A stretch of DNA of 64,000 nucleotides. Origin: Eutreptiella sp. 'Long Island Sound 2002' (taxonomy: Eukaryota > Euglenozoa > Euglenophyceae > Eutreptiales > Eutreptiaceae). Positions within the stretch are counted from its first letter, which is position 1, and each line of letters opens with the position of its first letter. The translations under genes and the position numbers were made by a program. The notes under the pieces were generated by a model, which saw only the letters and a program-made list of their open reading frames with translations, ran no database searches and had not been told where the DNA came from. Shown here in pieces: positions 21,197 through 31,926 of this stretch. The stretch lies in NCBI GenBank assembly GCA_964036045.1, contig OZ038391.1, positions 46,472,711 through 46,536,710 on the forward strand, read 5' to 3'.

Positions 21197-21810
21197 GTAC
21201 CTATGGGCTGCTGAACTATCGCCCATCGGTTCTATGTGATGGACACTGAGGCCTTCGACTTTGTATCGGGGACTGACTTCTTGGTGCAGCACTCCCAGAT
21301 ACAATCCCTGACGCTGCAAGCGCCCTACCTCCTCTACGTGGACCACGGCAATGGCAGAGAGTCCGTGCCACTGGAGCAGTTGGAGCACACCTCGAGATAC
21401 CTGAGGGTATCGAAGGAGGAGCCCTCGAACATGATGGCAGCCTCCAAAACTGAGGACTATCAGCTATTGGGGGAAGTCCTAGACCAAGGTCTGAAGGAGT
21501 TGGGTTACTGTAGAGAAGACCTGAGTGTGGAGTTGTTCGCCAGCGACAAGCAACATGTCTTGGACATTTACTGCAGCAAGGGCAAAAACTGCAGCTACAA
21601 ATTTTACTGGCCCTCTTTCGGGGTGGCCTACGGGAACCCCAGGTTCAGTGAACTGGGGAAGGTCTTGACCAAGGTGGCCTTGGAACGTTCCCGTATGGTC
21701 CTTTGTTCCCCCTATTGGGGAGCCCATGGGGGCAACGAGTACTGGCGAACCCTCCTGGACAGGCTAACTATCCGCTCTGTTCGGTTACCTGATGAGGCCA
21801 TCTACGTCCA
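21197..21810 (+). pseudogene. Element A protease C-terminus and adjoining domain
   Basis: This continues A's protease frame: VMDTEAFDFVSGTDFLV aligns with the B block DTDAFDIVIGTDFL. It is followed by the same conserved domain as in B (VELFASDKQHVLDIYCSKG) and LLDRLTIRSVRLPDEAIYV. One TGA near 21227 interrupts it. It is cut at 21810 by the inverted element B2. About 200 residues that lie between this point and RT in the B elements are absent after B2, consistent with a deletion at the far B2 end. Confidence 0.85.
21806..21810 (+). repeat. Surviving target duplication candidate of B2 (GTCCA)
   Basis: These five bases abut the B2 3' LTR terminus (GAAAGATG on the + strand). The partner at the other end is lost because the 5' LTR of B2 is truncated at 34687. 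Confidence 0.4.
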
Positions 21811-22522
21811 GAAAGATGTCCTCCAATTATGCCCTATAGATTTGATTGAAACCCCTGCAAGGTTTTCCTCGGAGAAAAACAGGTTCACAACACGTAGTAG
21901 AGCAAGAGAACAATAGGATCGTGTCAATGATGAGTTTGCGAAATCCAGAGTATCACAGAAGGGCTGCAGATAGACAAAGCAGGTATAAACACAACGATTC
22001 AATCACAAATGGATAATACAAAAGATTTTAAATGAAACCTGGACTGACTCTAGCCTCCAAAATAGCATCAAGCACTTCATGTGCACTCTTTTTGGTGAAA
22101 TGGTGCTGGTTAGGAATGTGGGGCATAGGTGTCAGGCCAACACAGAAGATGACTTGGCCAAGCAACTGAATTCAGAAACAGTTAAAACTTAGAACCACGG
22201 TAAGTGGTAGAAACAATTGAGTATAGGGGTCTTGGGGTGGGAGACCACTAGGCTTAACCTCCAAGGCCTAAAGCATGAAATGCCTATTTTATTTCGGTAT
22301 ATCCTCCATGAAGGAAGGTACCTCCGCTCAGTTGAGTGGTAGGGGTGAACTTCATGGGGGGCTAGGGTTACAACCCTAGTTACTTTGAGAAAGTGTACTT
22401 TAGGCTTCAAAAGAGAGATAAAAATACTTAAGTTAGTCTTAGCATCAACAAAAGGGTTTTAAGGGGGGCCCGGCCTGGATCAAGCCCTCCAAGAAAGACA
22501 TGGCAGTGACGTCTTCTTACTC
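21811..22522 (-). repeat. 3' LTR of B2
   Basis: On the - strand it runs GAGTAAG...CATCTTTC, 712 bp, matching the B1 LTRs with more differences. Confidence 0.9.
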
Positions 22523-22764
22523 CCCCCTGGAGTACTAGTTAGCTAAGCTAGTAGGACCAGGGAAAAAGGCTCAAATATTCCCAAAATTACCTCAGAAAAT
22601 GCATTAAACTTACCAAAAACATCCTCATCACTTCATAGAAGCCTATCACACTGTAGGTACCCTCGAAAAAAAGTGTACTGTACCGTGAATGATTTCCCTT
22701 CGATGGGGCATTCCTCAAAAGTTGCCAGTGTGCGACGAAAACTTTTGGTAAAAATTTGGGGGTA

Positions 22765-22860
22765 GTGGGGTTTGAACCCAGGACTCCCTCCCTAGAGCAC
22801 ATATGCTTGCCGACTAGGGTACAGTCGAACGCTCTAATGCGGACGGCCATCGCTGCATAC
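22765..22860 (-). other. tRNA-like / B-box segment in the B2 3' UTR
   Basis: On the - strand it contains CTGGGTTCAAACCCCAC with a good B-box, preceded by a CCCTAG...CTAGGG stem holding an inner AGCA/TGCT hairpin. It is better preserved than the B1 copy. Confidence 0.45.
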
Positions 22861-23856
22861 ACAGCGTTTTAGTAAACGTTCTGACCAAGGGCCAGGGCGG
22901 AGCAATACTCCCAATGGAGGACACAAATCCCCAGGAGCTGAGTAAATTTGAAAATGTAACCAACAGGGAGTGATTCCTGCGGTTTAGCGAAATATGTAGT
23001 GATTTAGTAAGTGAAATCGCTAAAAATTGACGGAATCACGCGAGAAATCGTCATTTTCACACCAAAACTCAAAGTCGCAGACAAGCGCAACGGAAGCGGA
23101 CTTCAAAAACAAGGTTGCACAAGCGTAAAAGGCTTTTGAAAAAGCAGGTATGAGCCGTAGTTTTTAAAGTTCTAAAGGAAATTTTTGCACAGTTGCATCA
23201 AAATGTTTATAAACTTTAGGGAAAAGTATTCAAACTCAACCCACACCACAGTGCAAGTGGACAACCCACTTCTCAGGTATGCCAGTGTCATCTCACACGC
23301 ATGCATTGCGTTCGAGTTGGTTGCTTCGTTAAAACGTTAGGGTTGTCAACGCTGTGTTCGTTGGGGGTTCGGGTGCTCCTCTCTCTTGCTCTGCACAGGT
23401 CAAAACAGGAATGAAAGGTATGCGATGCAAATGGAGCGCGCAGCGCGCACGTAGGGTTAGAAAATGCGCTGTGCTTGCGATGCATGTGCCCAATTGAGGC
23501 ATTCACACGCTGTGGCGCTTTCCCTGTACCCCAATTCGGCCTTGTTCTCTCTTCACAGGTAAGAAAAGAAAGTGCTTGCTCGTGTGTAGCCGTAGCGTTA
23601 GAGGATTGTTGCTTAAAACGCTTAGGCTTGTTTATAACTCGCAATAGGGTTGTTTTGCGTTCGCTTCACTTCGGCATTCACACGATGCATGGTGAGTAAG
23701 GTAGGTTAGCCCAGGAGGAGCTCACCTCCTGGTTAGGTCAGTGTGGTTATGGTCTCGCCTCCCTTCCCTACATGCGTGCACACGATGCATTAAAGGGATT
23801 TGACAGTAGGCCACGCGCTGTGCACGCGGTATGAACCCTTGCCAGGTTACCCAGGG

Positions 23857-23890
23857 CTTCGCCCTACGTTCCATAAGGGAACGGGCGAAG
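23857..23890 (-). ncRNA. Covarying bulged hairpin, B2 copy
   Basis: On the element strand, lower stem CTTCGCCC pairs with GGGCGAAG, upper stem GTTCC with GGAAC, and the bulge is GTA. Every difference from the A and B1 stems is matched by a change in the partner base. Confidence 0.8.
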
Positions 23891-24622
23891 TCCTCCAGCT
23901 TGCTTGCTTGCAACTGGGTTCAGGAACAGTGTATTATAGGGCACACTAAGAAGCGTATAATACGTGGAGTGTGTCTTGGTTCCTCTGTCTTGAACCCAGT
24001 CCATTGGCCTCTGTTGTACAGGTGGGAGAGGTACAGGGTGATTGGTGCAGTCCCTTGAGCCGTGCTACAATATACGGCGCCGATCACACAATCAAATGAC
24101 TGCGCCTCAGCCAGGAGTGGCGAGGGCAGTTCGACCCCATCGACATCCGCGCTGTGCACGCAACAAGAGCACCCCTTCCCTCCAAGCCCTAGCAGGGAAA
24201 CGTGTTGTGACGTCATGTTAGGCCACAGTTGCTTAGCAGCGCTGTGTTCTCTTGTCTTCTTCACAGGACGGTCATTAGGACCCGAGACCTCATAAACAGC
24301 AACACCAAGTAGCGTGTGTAGGGGTTGGGGTCAGCAGGCCTGGCAGGACTTGAGTGCAGGTGATGAGTGCTCACCCTGCCTTCGAAGGCCGGTGCTGGCG
24401 TTAGAGAGTGTAGTGTAGTGGTGTCTCCTGTCCCGCGTGCTTTTCCACGTGGGCAGGGGAGTGCGTTAGCTTTTCGCCCTTAGCAAAAATGGGCGTTTTG
24501 TATGCCCTTAGCACACTTGGCCACCCCTTACCTCTAGTAGGTAGGGCTTTTGCCGTCTTCCCCCAAGGATAGGCGCCAGCACAGAAATTGGGTGCCATAG
24601 GAGTGGTAATAGTACCTGATTA

Positions 24623-24998
24623 GATTCGGGCCACCTCGCCCTCCTGTCGCCATCCTGTCGCCTCCCTGTCGCTTTTTTGGCACTTTCAGCCCCCTGTCGC
24701 TCCTCTGTCGCTTCCTGTCGCTTCCTGTCGCTTCCTGTCGCCATGCTACTTTTTGCCTGGCGCCTTCCTGTCGCTCTCCTGTCGCTCTCCTGTCGTTCCC
24801 TCCTGTCGCCCTCCTGTCGCTATTTCCTGTCGCCTTCCTGTCGCCTGCCTGTCGCTTCCTGGCGCTTTCCTGCCGCTTTCCTGCCGCTTTTCTGTCGTCT
24901 TCCTGTCGCCACCCTGTCCTCTTCCTGTCGCCACCCTGTCGCCTTCCTGTCGCTCCCTGCCGCATTTTGCCGTCGCCTGCCTCGCATGGCCCGAATCT
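24623..24998. mobile_element. MITE-like insert filled with a ~10-bp minisatellite
   Basis: Absent from the B1 counterpart (near 18372). The ends form a perfect inverted repeat: GATTCGGGCCA at 24623 and TGGCCCGAATC ending at 24997. ATTA occurs on both sides (24619-24622 and 24999-25002), and the empty site in B1 has one ATTA. The interior is an irregular array of CCTGTCGCTT-like units. A TA duplication with slightly longer inverted repeats is the alternative reading. There is no coding capacity, so any movement would need a transposase supplied elsewhere. Confidence 0.78.
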
Positions 24999-26125
24999 AT
25001 TAGGACCTTCGGTCCGACGTCAGCGAAGCCCGGTCCCCGGGAGCCACGCCGGGGAGAGAGGTGAGACACACACAGACATACGTAGCACACATAGGGGTAT
25101 GGGAAACCCTGTAAGGAAGGGTGGAACCCCATGGGTCTGGACCAGTCAGGGGTCCTAACTGTGGGCTCGCTTGGCCCCAAGGAGGGAAGACACACCTTGC
25201 CTCATTACACCTTGCTTGTCATTCCCCCCTGGTGTAGTAAGCCACCGTTCTTCGTTGGCTCCCCAAGGTCATTACATCAGGGCAGTCCCCCTGCAACACA
25301 TGGTCAACAAGGCATACACTCGCTGGGTGGCTGCAAACCTGATAAGCGGCCGCCTGGTCCATGCTGGAAACCATAGGCATGGGTCTGCAGGGCACAGACA
25401 GGGTCAGTGCAGTGCTCAGTAAGCAGTAGTCTGTGAAAAACCAATGGCCTTCGGCCAGGGAGTGGTTGTCACGGGGGGCTAACGGTCCTGTCCTGCGATG
25501 CAATGCGGGGCAACTGTGACAACTGCTCTTACACCCATACACAGGCACGTCTGCACAAGAGTGCTCACTGCACCTGTGAGGTTAGAACACAGTCAGTAGA
25601 CCGACACAGGGGAATTAGTTTTGCTTTTTACGCTGCGACATAGTCTCAGCACGGGTCAGTAGCTGCCCCTCGTCGCTCTCAACGACGTAGGAGCAGAAGA
25701 TGGGGTTGATACTCCCATCTGGTTGTATGAAGGCTGACATAGGTTCCCAGGTCGCCTCAGATAACCCATAGCCATCCCACAGGGTTAGAAATTTCCAGCC
25801 CTGTTTATACTCCTGGCGAGCAATACCTGCAACCACGTAGTAACCATCGACTGCCATCTCTTCGGCAGTCATCTCTTCGAGTTCGTCTGCCTCCTCTGGA
25901 CTGGCAGCGTTCTCTAGGTCTATACGCTCGACCTCACTGTCGCTGAGGCGCCACTCATCCCAGGACAAATCGTCAGGGGAGTGATAGTGCCTCAACTGTT
26001 TAGGTGCACACAGCAGTTCACCACCTAGGCGTGGACTGCACCTGACATGGATCCTGTATCCATCTATCCTGATGATACGATAGGGTCCAAAATAAGGGTC
26101 CGGTAGGCAGTTACGTGGCCAGGAG

Positions 26126-26335
26126 CCCCATGAACTGTTCCATGGAGGACGACCTGCATGGTTCTTCAAGAGCCCTGTGGGAGATTGGCTGGAACACAAG
26201 CAGTCTTTGGCTAACCAGGGTGGGACTAACCTGAGACACATTCGTGACCGTGAATTGAGCCGACGGAACCGCCTACGGCGACCTGCCAGCTTCAGGGTTG
26301 GTGACCTTGTTTTGGTTCACCATTCACGCCTACCC
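26126..26335 (+). other. Local ~210-bp inversion within B2 integrase
   Basis: This segment reads on the + strand (HELFHGGRPAWFFK to LVLVHHSRLP), while the flanks read on the - strand (ELLYGFDP before, SWPRNCLPDPYFG after). In B1 the three parts are collinear. The inverted part also lacks about 24 bp present in B1. Short CCC/GGG matches lie at both breakpoints. Confidence 0.85.
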
Positions 26336-29300
26336 GGGTCAAACCCGTAGAGGAGCTCCGCTGTGAGTTCATGGTCAGCACTGCCCAGGGCACTAGGTGT
26401 ACCCAAGTCCTTGGTACGCTCCTGTTTCATCAGGATTCTTAAGTTTTGCTCCACCACACGGTTCTGTCTCTCACAGAGAGGGTTAGACGTGTGGGTATAG
26501 GGCTCACCTGTGGTTACCTCCACGTTGAGGGCATTTAGCACTCGTTTGTACCACCCAGTGTCACTGCGGATGCGTACATCCTCATCAGAGTGCACCTGCT
26601 TAGGTGCTCCATAGGGTTCAAACCATTGTTTGACCAACATTTTCACAGTCTGCTCACCTGTGATTTTCTTATTGCAAGGGAACACACGGGTGAAGCGAGA
26701 TAGGCCACAGGTGACCACTAGGCAACTATCATAGCCGCCAAAGCGTGGTAGGGCGTGGATGAAATCCACGTAGAGAAGAGAGTTGGCACAATAGGGTATG
26801 GCTAAGCTGGAGATCAGGCCCCTATCCATACTGTCGCTCTGCTTGCTGGTATGACAGCCACAAGCATCGACAACCGTCTGCATACGCGACCTCAGTTCAG
26901 TCAGGGTTAGACTAGAGTAGAAACACTCACGGAAGAAGTCCACTGAGCGATTAGCGCCAGTGTGACCAGAACTTAGATGGGACCACTGTAGGCACCCATC
27001 CAGTCGTGCCTCAGGCACCACAATGCGGTCCTCGTAGAAGAGGTACTGATTGTTTTTATAGCACTGGTGCCCGTCAATGACACGGGGTTGGAGACCAGTG
27101 CTGAGGGTTTGGAGTATTTCTATATACTCTGACTGATAGTCGGTTAGACTCCAACCCTCCAGGATTCCAGCAGTGCGCATGGACAGGTCAAGCTGGACAT
27201 CCATACGCTGGAAAGCCTCTCTGGCGAGCGCCTCAGAGCTCTCACCTATAAGCGCATCGAAGTTGTTGCGCGATATATAGTCAGACAGTTCATTCTTTCT
27301 TCCGGGGATATGATGAACTGTCAGCCTGAACTGACTCAGGTAAGTCCACCACCGCTTTAGCTTTGCTTTTTCTGGTGGTGGGCCCTTCTGAAAAGACTTT
27401 ACAGGTTCCTGGTCACACAGCCAGACAATATGGTTAGATCCCAGGAGTCCGGATTGTGACAAAAGCACCAACATACCGGCCAGCAGTTCCTGGTCATAGG
27501 TGCCGTAATTGGAACGCGCCTGTATCCATTTCCAATTCCAGTGTCCCAGTGGCACCGGTCGCCACTCACTGGTAGGATAGTCATGTTTCAACGAACGATC
27601 ACGGTTCAGTCCACTAGTACGATAATGGCAGTGGGTTAGTTCAGCGGGGTTAAGCTCCTGCCATTGGTAGATCGTACCACCCGCCCCTACATCACTGGCA
27701 TCAGTGATCAGGACTATCTCGCCCTTAGGGCGAAGTACCCCCAGGGAGTTGGAGGAGGCAACTTTCCTCTTCAACTCCTGGAAACACTCTTCCTCTCTGG
27801 CGGTCCACCTCCAGGGAGTAGTTTTCTTGATTAGGTCAGTGAGGGGGGCAGAGGAGTAAGTAAAATTGTGGATGTGACGCCGATAGAAATTACAGGCGCC
27901 CATAAAACTCCTCACAGCGTGTAGACCCTTCTTAGGGTCATCGCGAATCTGCATGTCCTGTAGGGGCTGCATCTTAGACGCGGCTGGTTTCCACCAACCA
28001 TACCCGACGTGGAAACCCAAATATTCCATCTCCTCTTTCATAAACTCACATTTTTCGAGTTTGATTCGGAGATGGTTTTCTTGACAAACACGGAGGAGAA
28101 GGACATGGTCCTCTTGGGTATTAGTACCCAAACTCACGTCGTCGATGTGGGCCTCCATTTCTGCACCTCGAGAAATCAACTCCTGTACTAGAGGCCTGCG
28201 CTTCAGTATGTACAAAATTTTGTTCATTAGCTCTTGAAAAAGTGCTGGTGCATTAGCCACCCCGAAAGGCATACCCTTCCACTTAAAGACATGGCCCTTA
28301 GGGCTTATAAAAGCCAGCAGCTCCTGAGCAGCGGCGGTTAGGTCCACCTGCCAGAAACCAGGCGTTTGTCCATTTTGGTCTTGTACCTGCATTTGGCAAT
28401 ACGCTCCACCGTATTTCCCATGTTAGGAATACTCCCTGAGTGGTTCTGGGTTTTCTGGTTGACCTCACCATAGTCAACAACCAGTCGTAGGGCAGTCGAC
28501 CCTGGTTTGGCAAGCAGGAAACAGGGACTGCAGTGATGGGGGTAATCCCCCTTCTTATATTCTTCAACGAGGCCAGCATCAATACATTCCTGGATCTGGC
28601 GCTCCATTTCTTCAACCTGTTCCTGTGGAGCGGGATAGGGACGACGCCTCACTCGCGTCTTTTCAAATTCAGGTTTCAGTTTCAGGTCCATCTGGACCAG
28701 TTTTTTACAAGAGAGGGGGCCCAGCAAGGCGCCGAATACCTCCTCATAGGTTATCAGCAGTTTCTTCAGTCGGGGGTCAAGGTTAAGACTCTCAAGTTTC
28801 TGCAGAGAAATCCTCCTCAGCATGGAGGTTGCTCTTTCCATGTTCTTTCTTTTTCTGCCGATCAGCAGTTTCGGCAGGCACAGAACCATCGCCGCACTCA
28901 GGGGAACATTGCTGCCCATAGTGCAGGAAATACACTAGCGGTATCTCAGGATCAGGTAGCGTATAGGAATCATCGTCCTCCTCAGAGCAGATGGAGGATT
29001 TCCAAATCTGTCTGAGGTATTGCAGCCGCTCTTGGCGCTCAATACCTTCGGACCTCAGGTACAACAGCCGCCGGAGTTCCTGAGTGTCATGCTCAGACAA
29101 TGGCATGTTGTTGGAAGCAGGCCGCGCCAGAGCATCAGAACTCCGGGCCACGGGTTCACCTGTGTGCATAGGCTGCATGTGTAGCACTGGCTTCCCAACA
29201 GGGGAATCGGGCTCAGAGGTTGACTCTAGATCTACCTCCTCTAGCAACAGCTGGGCTAGGAAGGCACTGTGTTTTAGGTCAGCACAGCTGGGATCAACAG

Positions 29301-29629
29301 GAGGGATAGTGCTGGCGATCTCAGACAGCTGGTCGTCAGCATCCTCCTTTACAGCTGCAGGTTCCAGATAGCCATCGGGAGACTCACACCCTGTGAGTGT
29401 GGCAGATAGGTGCTCAGGAGATCGTTTTTTGAGATCAGAAAGGGTCAGGCCACGATTTTCGGCGATAACCTCTTTCAGTAGCACCTGGTCTAGGTCACAC
29501 AGGGGTACAGGATTGACAGATCCATCGACGATGGACAGAAAACTGGCCCACTCAGGGGCCTGCAAAGCTGTGTCTGAGTCCTCAGGCACATAGATGCGGC
29601 CGTCGGGGAGTTGCACTCTTCCCACGGTC

Positions 29630-29644
29630 ATTCGATCTAGCATA
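29630..29644. repeat. 15-bp target duplication, left copy
   Basis: ATTCGATCTAGCATA here recurs at 31169-31183. It is native B2 pol sequence (DRM codons); B1 has the uninterrupted form. Confidence 0.9.
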
Positions 29645-31168
29645 AGCTGCGCGCGCGCTCGCCGTTTGTCGCGCTCAAGACAGGCGATAAGACGCCAGCT
29701 GCCCACAAAAAATGAGAAATTGACGGATTTCAACCAAATTTCACCAAGTATGTTACAATGGACGACATTGCGGATGTCTCCGTGCGTTCCGCGCTATCTC
29801 CGGAGCTGGCAGCTGCCGTGGGCGGCGTTCTGTGATCTGCTGCACAGGACGAAAATCTAAAGCTACAGCAATGAAGTACACATGAAGAGGAGCCCACTGC
29901 ACCTACTCGTGACGTCAAAGGCTACGTTGACGCATAGAAAAAGCCGACACGAAGTTTTACCATGACGTTCTCAAAATTAAAAACTGATGTTCAGGCAGTG
30001 TTGGCGACGCCTCCCGCATCCAGAAAACACCTTTCCCGACGTTCAACGCTCCGAAGAATTCGATAAAAAGCTGTTCGAACTATCACGGAAGAAGCTTCAA
30101 TTGAAGACCTGATGCTACGGAAGTGTTCGTGAGTCTTCGCTCATCAAGAAACCATGGTTTTCGACGTCTGAACCCCCGAAGATTTCGAAAAAAAGCCGTT
30201 GCGAACTTTCACCGGAAAGGTTTAAATTGAAGATCTGATGCTACAAAAGTGTTCGTGAGTCTTTCCTCATCAAAAAACCACCGCTTTCGGCATCTGAAGC
30301 CCCGAAGATTTCGAGAAAAAGCCGACGCCAACTTTCTTCGAGTACCATTTCAACTGCAAATCTGATGCCGCAGCAGTGACCGTGGCCACTCCTTCATCAA
30401 GAAAACAAGTTCCCAACCATGCGAAGTGCCACAGAAACCGAGAAAATGCCACAACCAAGCTCTTAAGGTCAGGCAACTAATTTAATTCCCATTTCCATAC
30501 TACTGGCATGCGCCGCAATTTTGATATTGCTGCAGACAGTCACTGCGTGACATGTTTGCGCCCTGTGCTCTCTTCTACACTTGCTATGTCAATTTCAATT
30601 TCATTTTCAACATTTCCAACCATAATTGGAGGTGATTTTCTCTCCTGACACGAACTCAGGTCCCCTGACGCCACACCTTGAAGGTGTTTTTGAATAACAA
30701 TGCATTCTAATTTTCCACTATCTTTTCGCTGCTGTGGAGTATGGCCCACCCAGGGGCAGGAAACCCGGCTAACCACCGGGGCAGTACACCCCACAGTAGG
30801 CCCAGAAACACAAAAGCAAACCACAAGTTTTCCACCGCCCCTCCAGCAGTTGACTGCATGGAAACAAACATTGAAAAAGAACACACAGAAAGAAAAACAC
30901 AGCCTGCACTCCGCAGTGCACCTGCATTTTTCTGTGCGAGCTGAACCCAGCCCCCTGCTTACAACAAGCCTCAGTGCAACCCATTCATCACCAAAACCTA
31001 CCAATCGGTCTACACCAAGAAACCATCAGTGCCATCATTTTCGCTTTCCTAGGCGAACCGCCTCCGTGATATATTGTGTACTCCAAGTAGTGTACATATC
31101 CTCACGAGGTCTTCCTTTGGGGGACGTCAGCCCCAGAACAAGTTGATGCGGTTAAGAACATTCAAAAA
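29645..31168 (+). mobile_element. 1.5-kb poly-A retroposed insert in B2 pol
   Basis: It is flanked by a 15-bp duplication and ends in A6 just before the right copy, the signature of target-primed reverse transcription. No RT is encoded. An ATG near 29760 opens a short reading frame that soon meets stops, so this could be a SINE-like or processed-transcript copy. It contains four ~125-bp tandem units. I do not recognise its source. Confidence 0.8.
29939..30425 (+). repeat. ~125-bp tandem repeat in the retroposed insert
   Basis: Units start at about 30053, 30178 and 30304 with GAAGAWTTCG, followed by AAAAGC and a CTGATGC word. A more diverged unit precedes them from 29939. Confidence 0.8.
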
Positions 31169-31183
31169 ATTCGATCTAGCATA
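31169..31183. repeat. 15-bp target duplication, right copy
   Basis: It matches 29630-29644 exactly. Confidence 0.9.
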
Positions 31184-31923
31184 CCGCGCCAGTAAGCATG
31201 TTCACCAGAGCAGCCCCAGTCAGGGGTGCACATGACAACCCTTCCTCCCTCATAAGCGATTTTGGTTAGATCCTTCGCGAGCAGGGAGAAGGGAGGGCTA
31301 GCATACGCTAGGCCCATTGCTTTCCAGAAGAAACGGAAAGCATTGTTCAATTGTTTCGAGCAGTACAACTGCATGATGTGCTGTTGTTGGCTCGCAAACA
31401 ATTCCACCTGGATCTCATCCAGGTTTACCTGAAGGGCCGCCAGTCCATTTTCAAGAACGTGACGGGCCAATTGGTAGTTTTCAGTACGATAGTTAGTCTT
31501 GGATGCGTAGCGCAGCCCAGACTCTTTTTGTCCTGACAGCTCCAAAGGTACGGAGAACAGCCCACTGCCAAAGTCGCAGTGCAAAGAATAGGGGCGCTGG
31601 AGAGACAGCATTTTTACCTGGGGGTTTCTTCGCAGGAAGTCTGCACCAATGACGATGTCAAAGGCGTCGGTTTCCAGCACTCTGCAGTGTTGGGTCACGG
31701 TTTCGTCGCCCAGGCATATAGTCAGATCGACCCCCCCCAAAGAATGGATGGTACGCCCATCCCCTACTCTTATGGCAACGGTCTTAGTTTTCTTGAAAGT
31801 CTTCAGCAGGCGCCTGGCCACTATGGAAAGTGCTGCACCGGTGTCAAGCACTGCTCGAAAAACTTGACCGCCGATTTTCACGAGGATCCAGAAAACCAAG
31901 TCCTCCTCTTCGGAGCTGCCCCC
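31184..31923 (-). pseudogene. B2 protease and adjoining domain
   Basis: In frame after the UAG at 31924-31926 comes LDTGAALSIV, the retropepsin motif with Ala in place of Thr after the Gly-Ala pair. The DTDAFDIVIG block and the VELFASQQQHIMQLYCSKQ domain follow. Where B1 has a stop (13646), B2 reads Glu (AYEGGRVV). The ORF runs into the retroposed insert after LDR. Confidence 0.87.
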
Positions 31924-31926
31924 CTA
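31924..31926 (-). promoter_or_regulatory. Conserved UAG between B2 gag and protease
   Basis: The element-strand context is GAG TAG GGG GGC AGC TCC, the same stop codon and downstream GGGGGC as in B1, with protease in frame. Confidence 0.65.

Larger units (their letters stand above)
22523..25614 (-). other. B2 3' untranslated region
   Basis: It matches 17777-20478 in reverse complement, including the polypurine tract (22523-22530) and the structured segment. It is longer than the B1 counterpart mainly because of the 376-bp insert at 24623-24998. ORFs here are short or come from the repeat-rich insert and are not called. Confidence 0.75.
25615..29644 (-). pseudogene. B2 pol (RT, RNase H, integrase), broken
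   Basis: It follows B1 pol domain by domain: linker, RT with HIDD, RNase H with ITDASD, integrase with the first catalytic Asp kept (LLYVDFIHAL), and chromodomain-like tail. One extra base near 28803 and one missing base near 28375 shift the frame and back. Integrase is interrupted by a ~210-bp inverted segment. The N-terminal end of pol is separated from protease by the retroposed insert 29645-31168. The last 190 codons (to 25615) are again in frame and end RKKQN. It cannot give functional Pol. Confidence 0.88.

Noticed and set aside
24534-24965. - strand ORF rich in Arg, Gln, Asp and Glu
   Set aside because: It is read from the CCTGTCGC minisatellite of the MITE-like insert, which is absent from B1.
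29645-29690. Dinoflagellate spliced-leader relic at the 5' end of the retroposed insert
   Set aside because: Only GCC, TTT and GCTCAAG match in order, with an internal insertion. Too weak to use as evidence for the organism.
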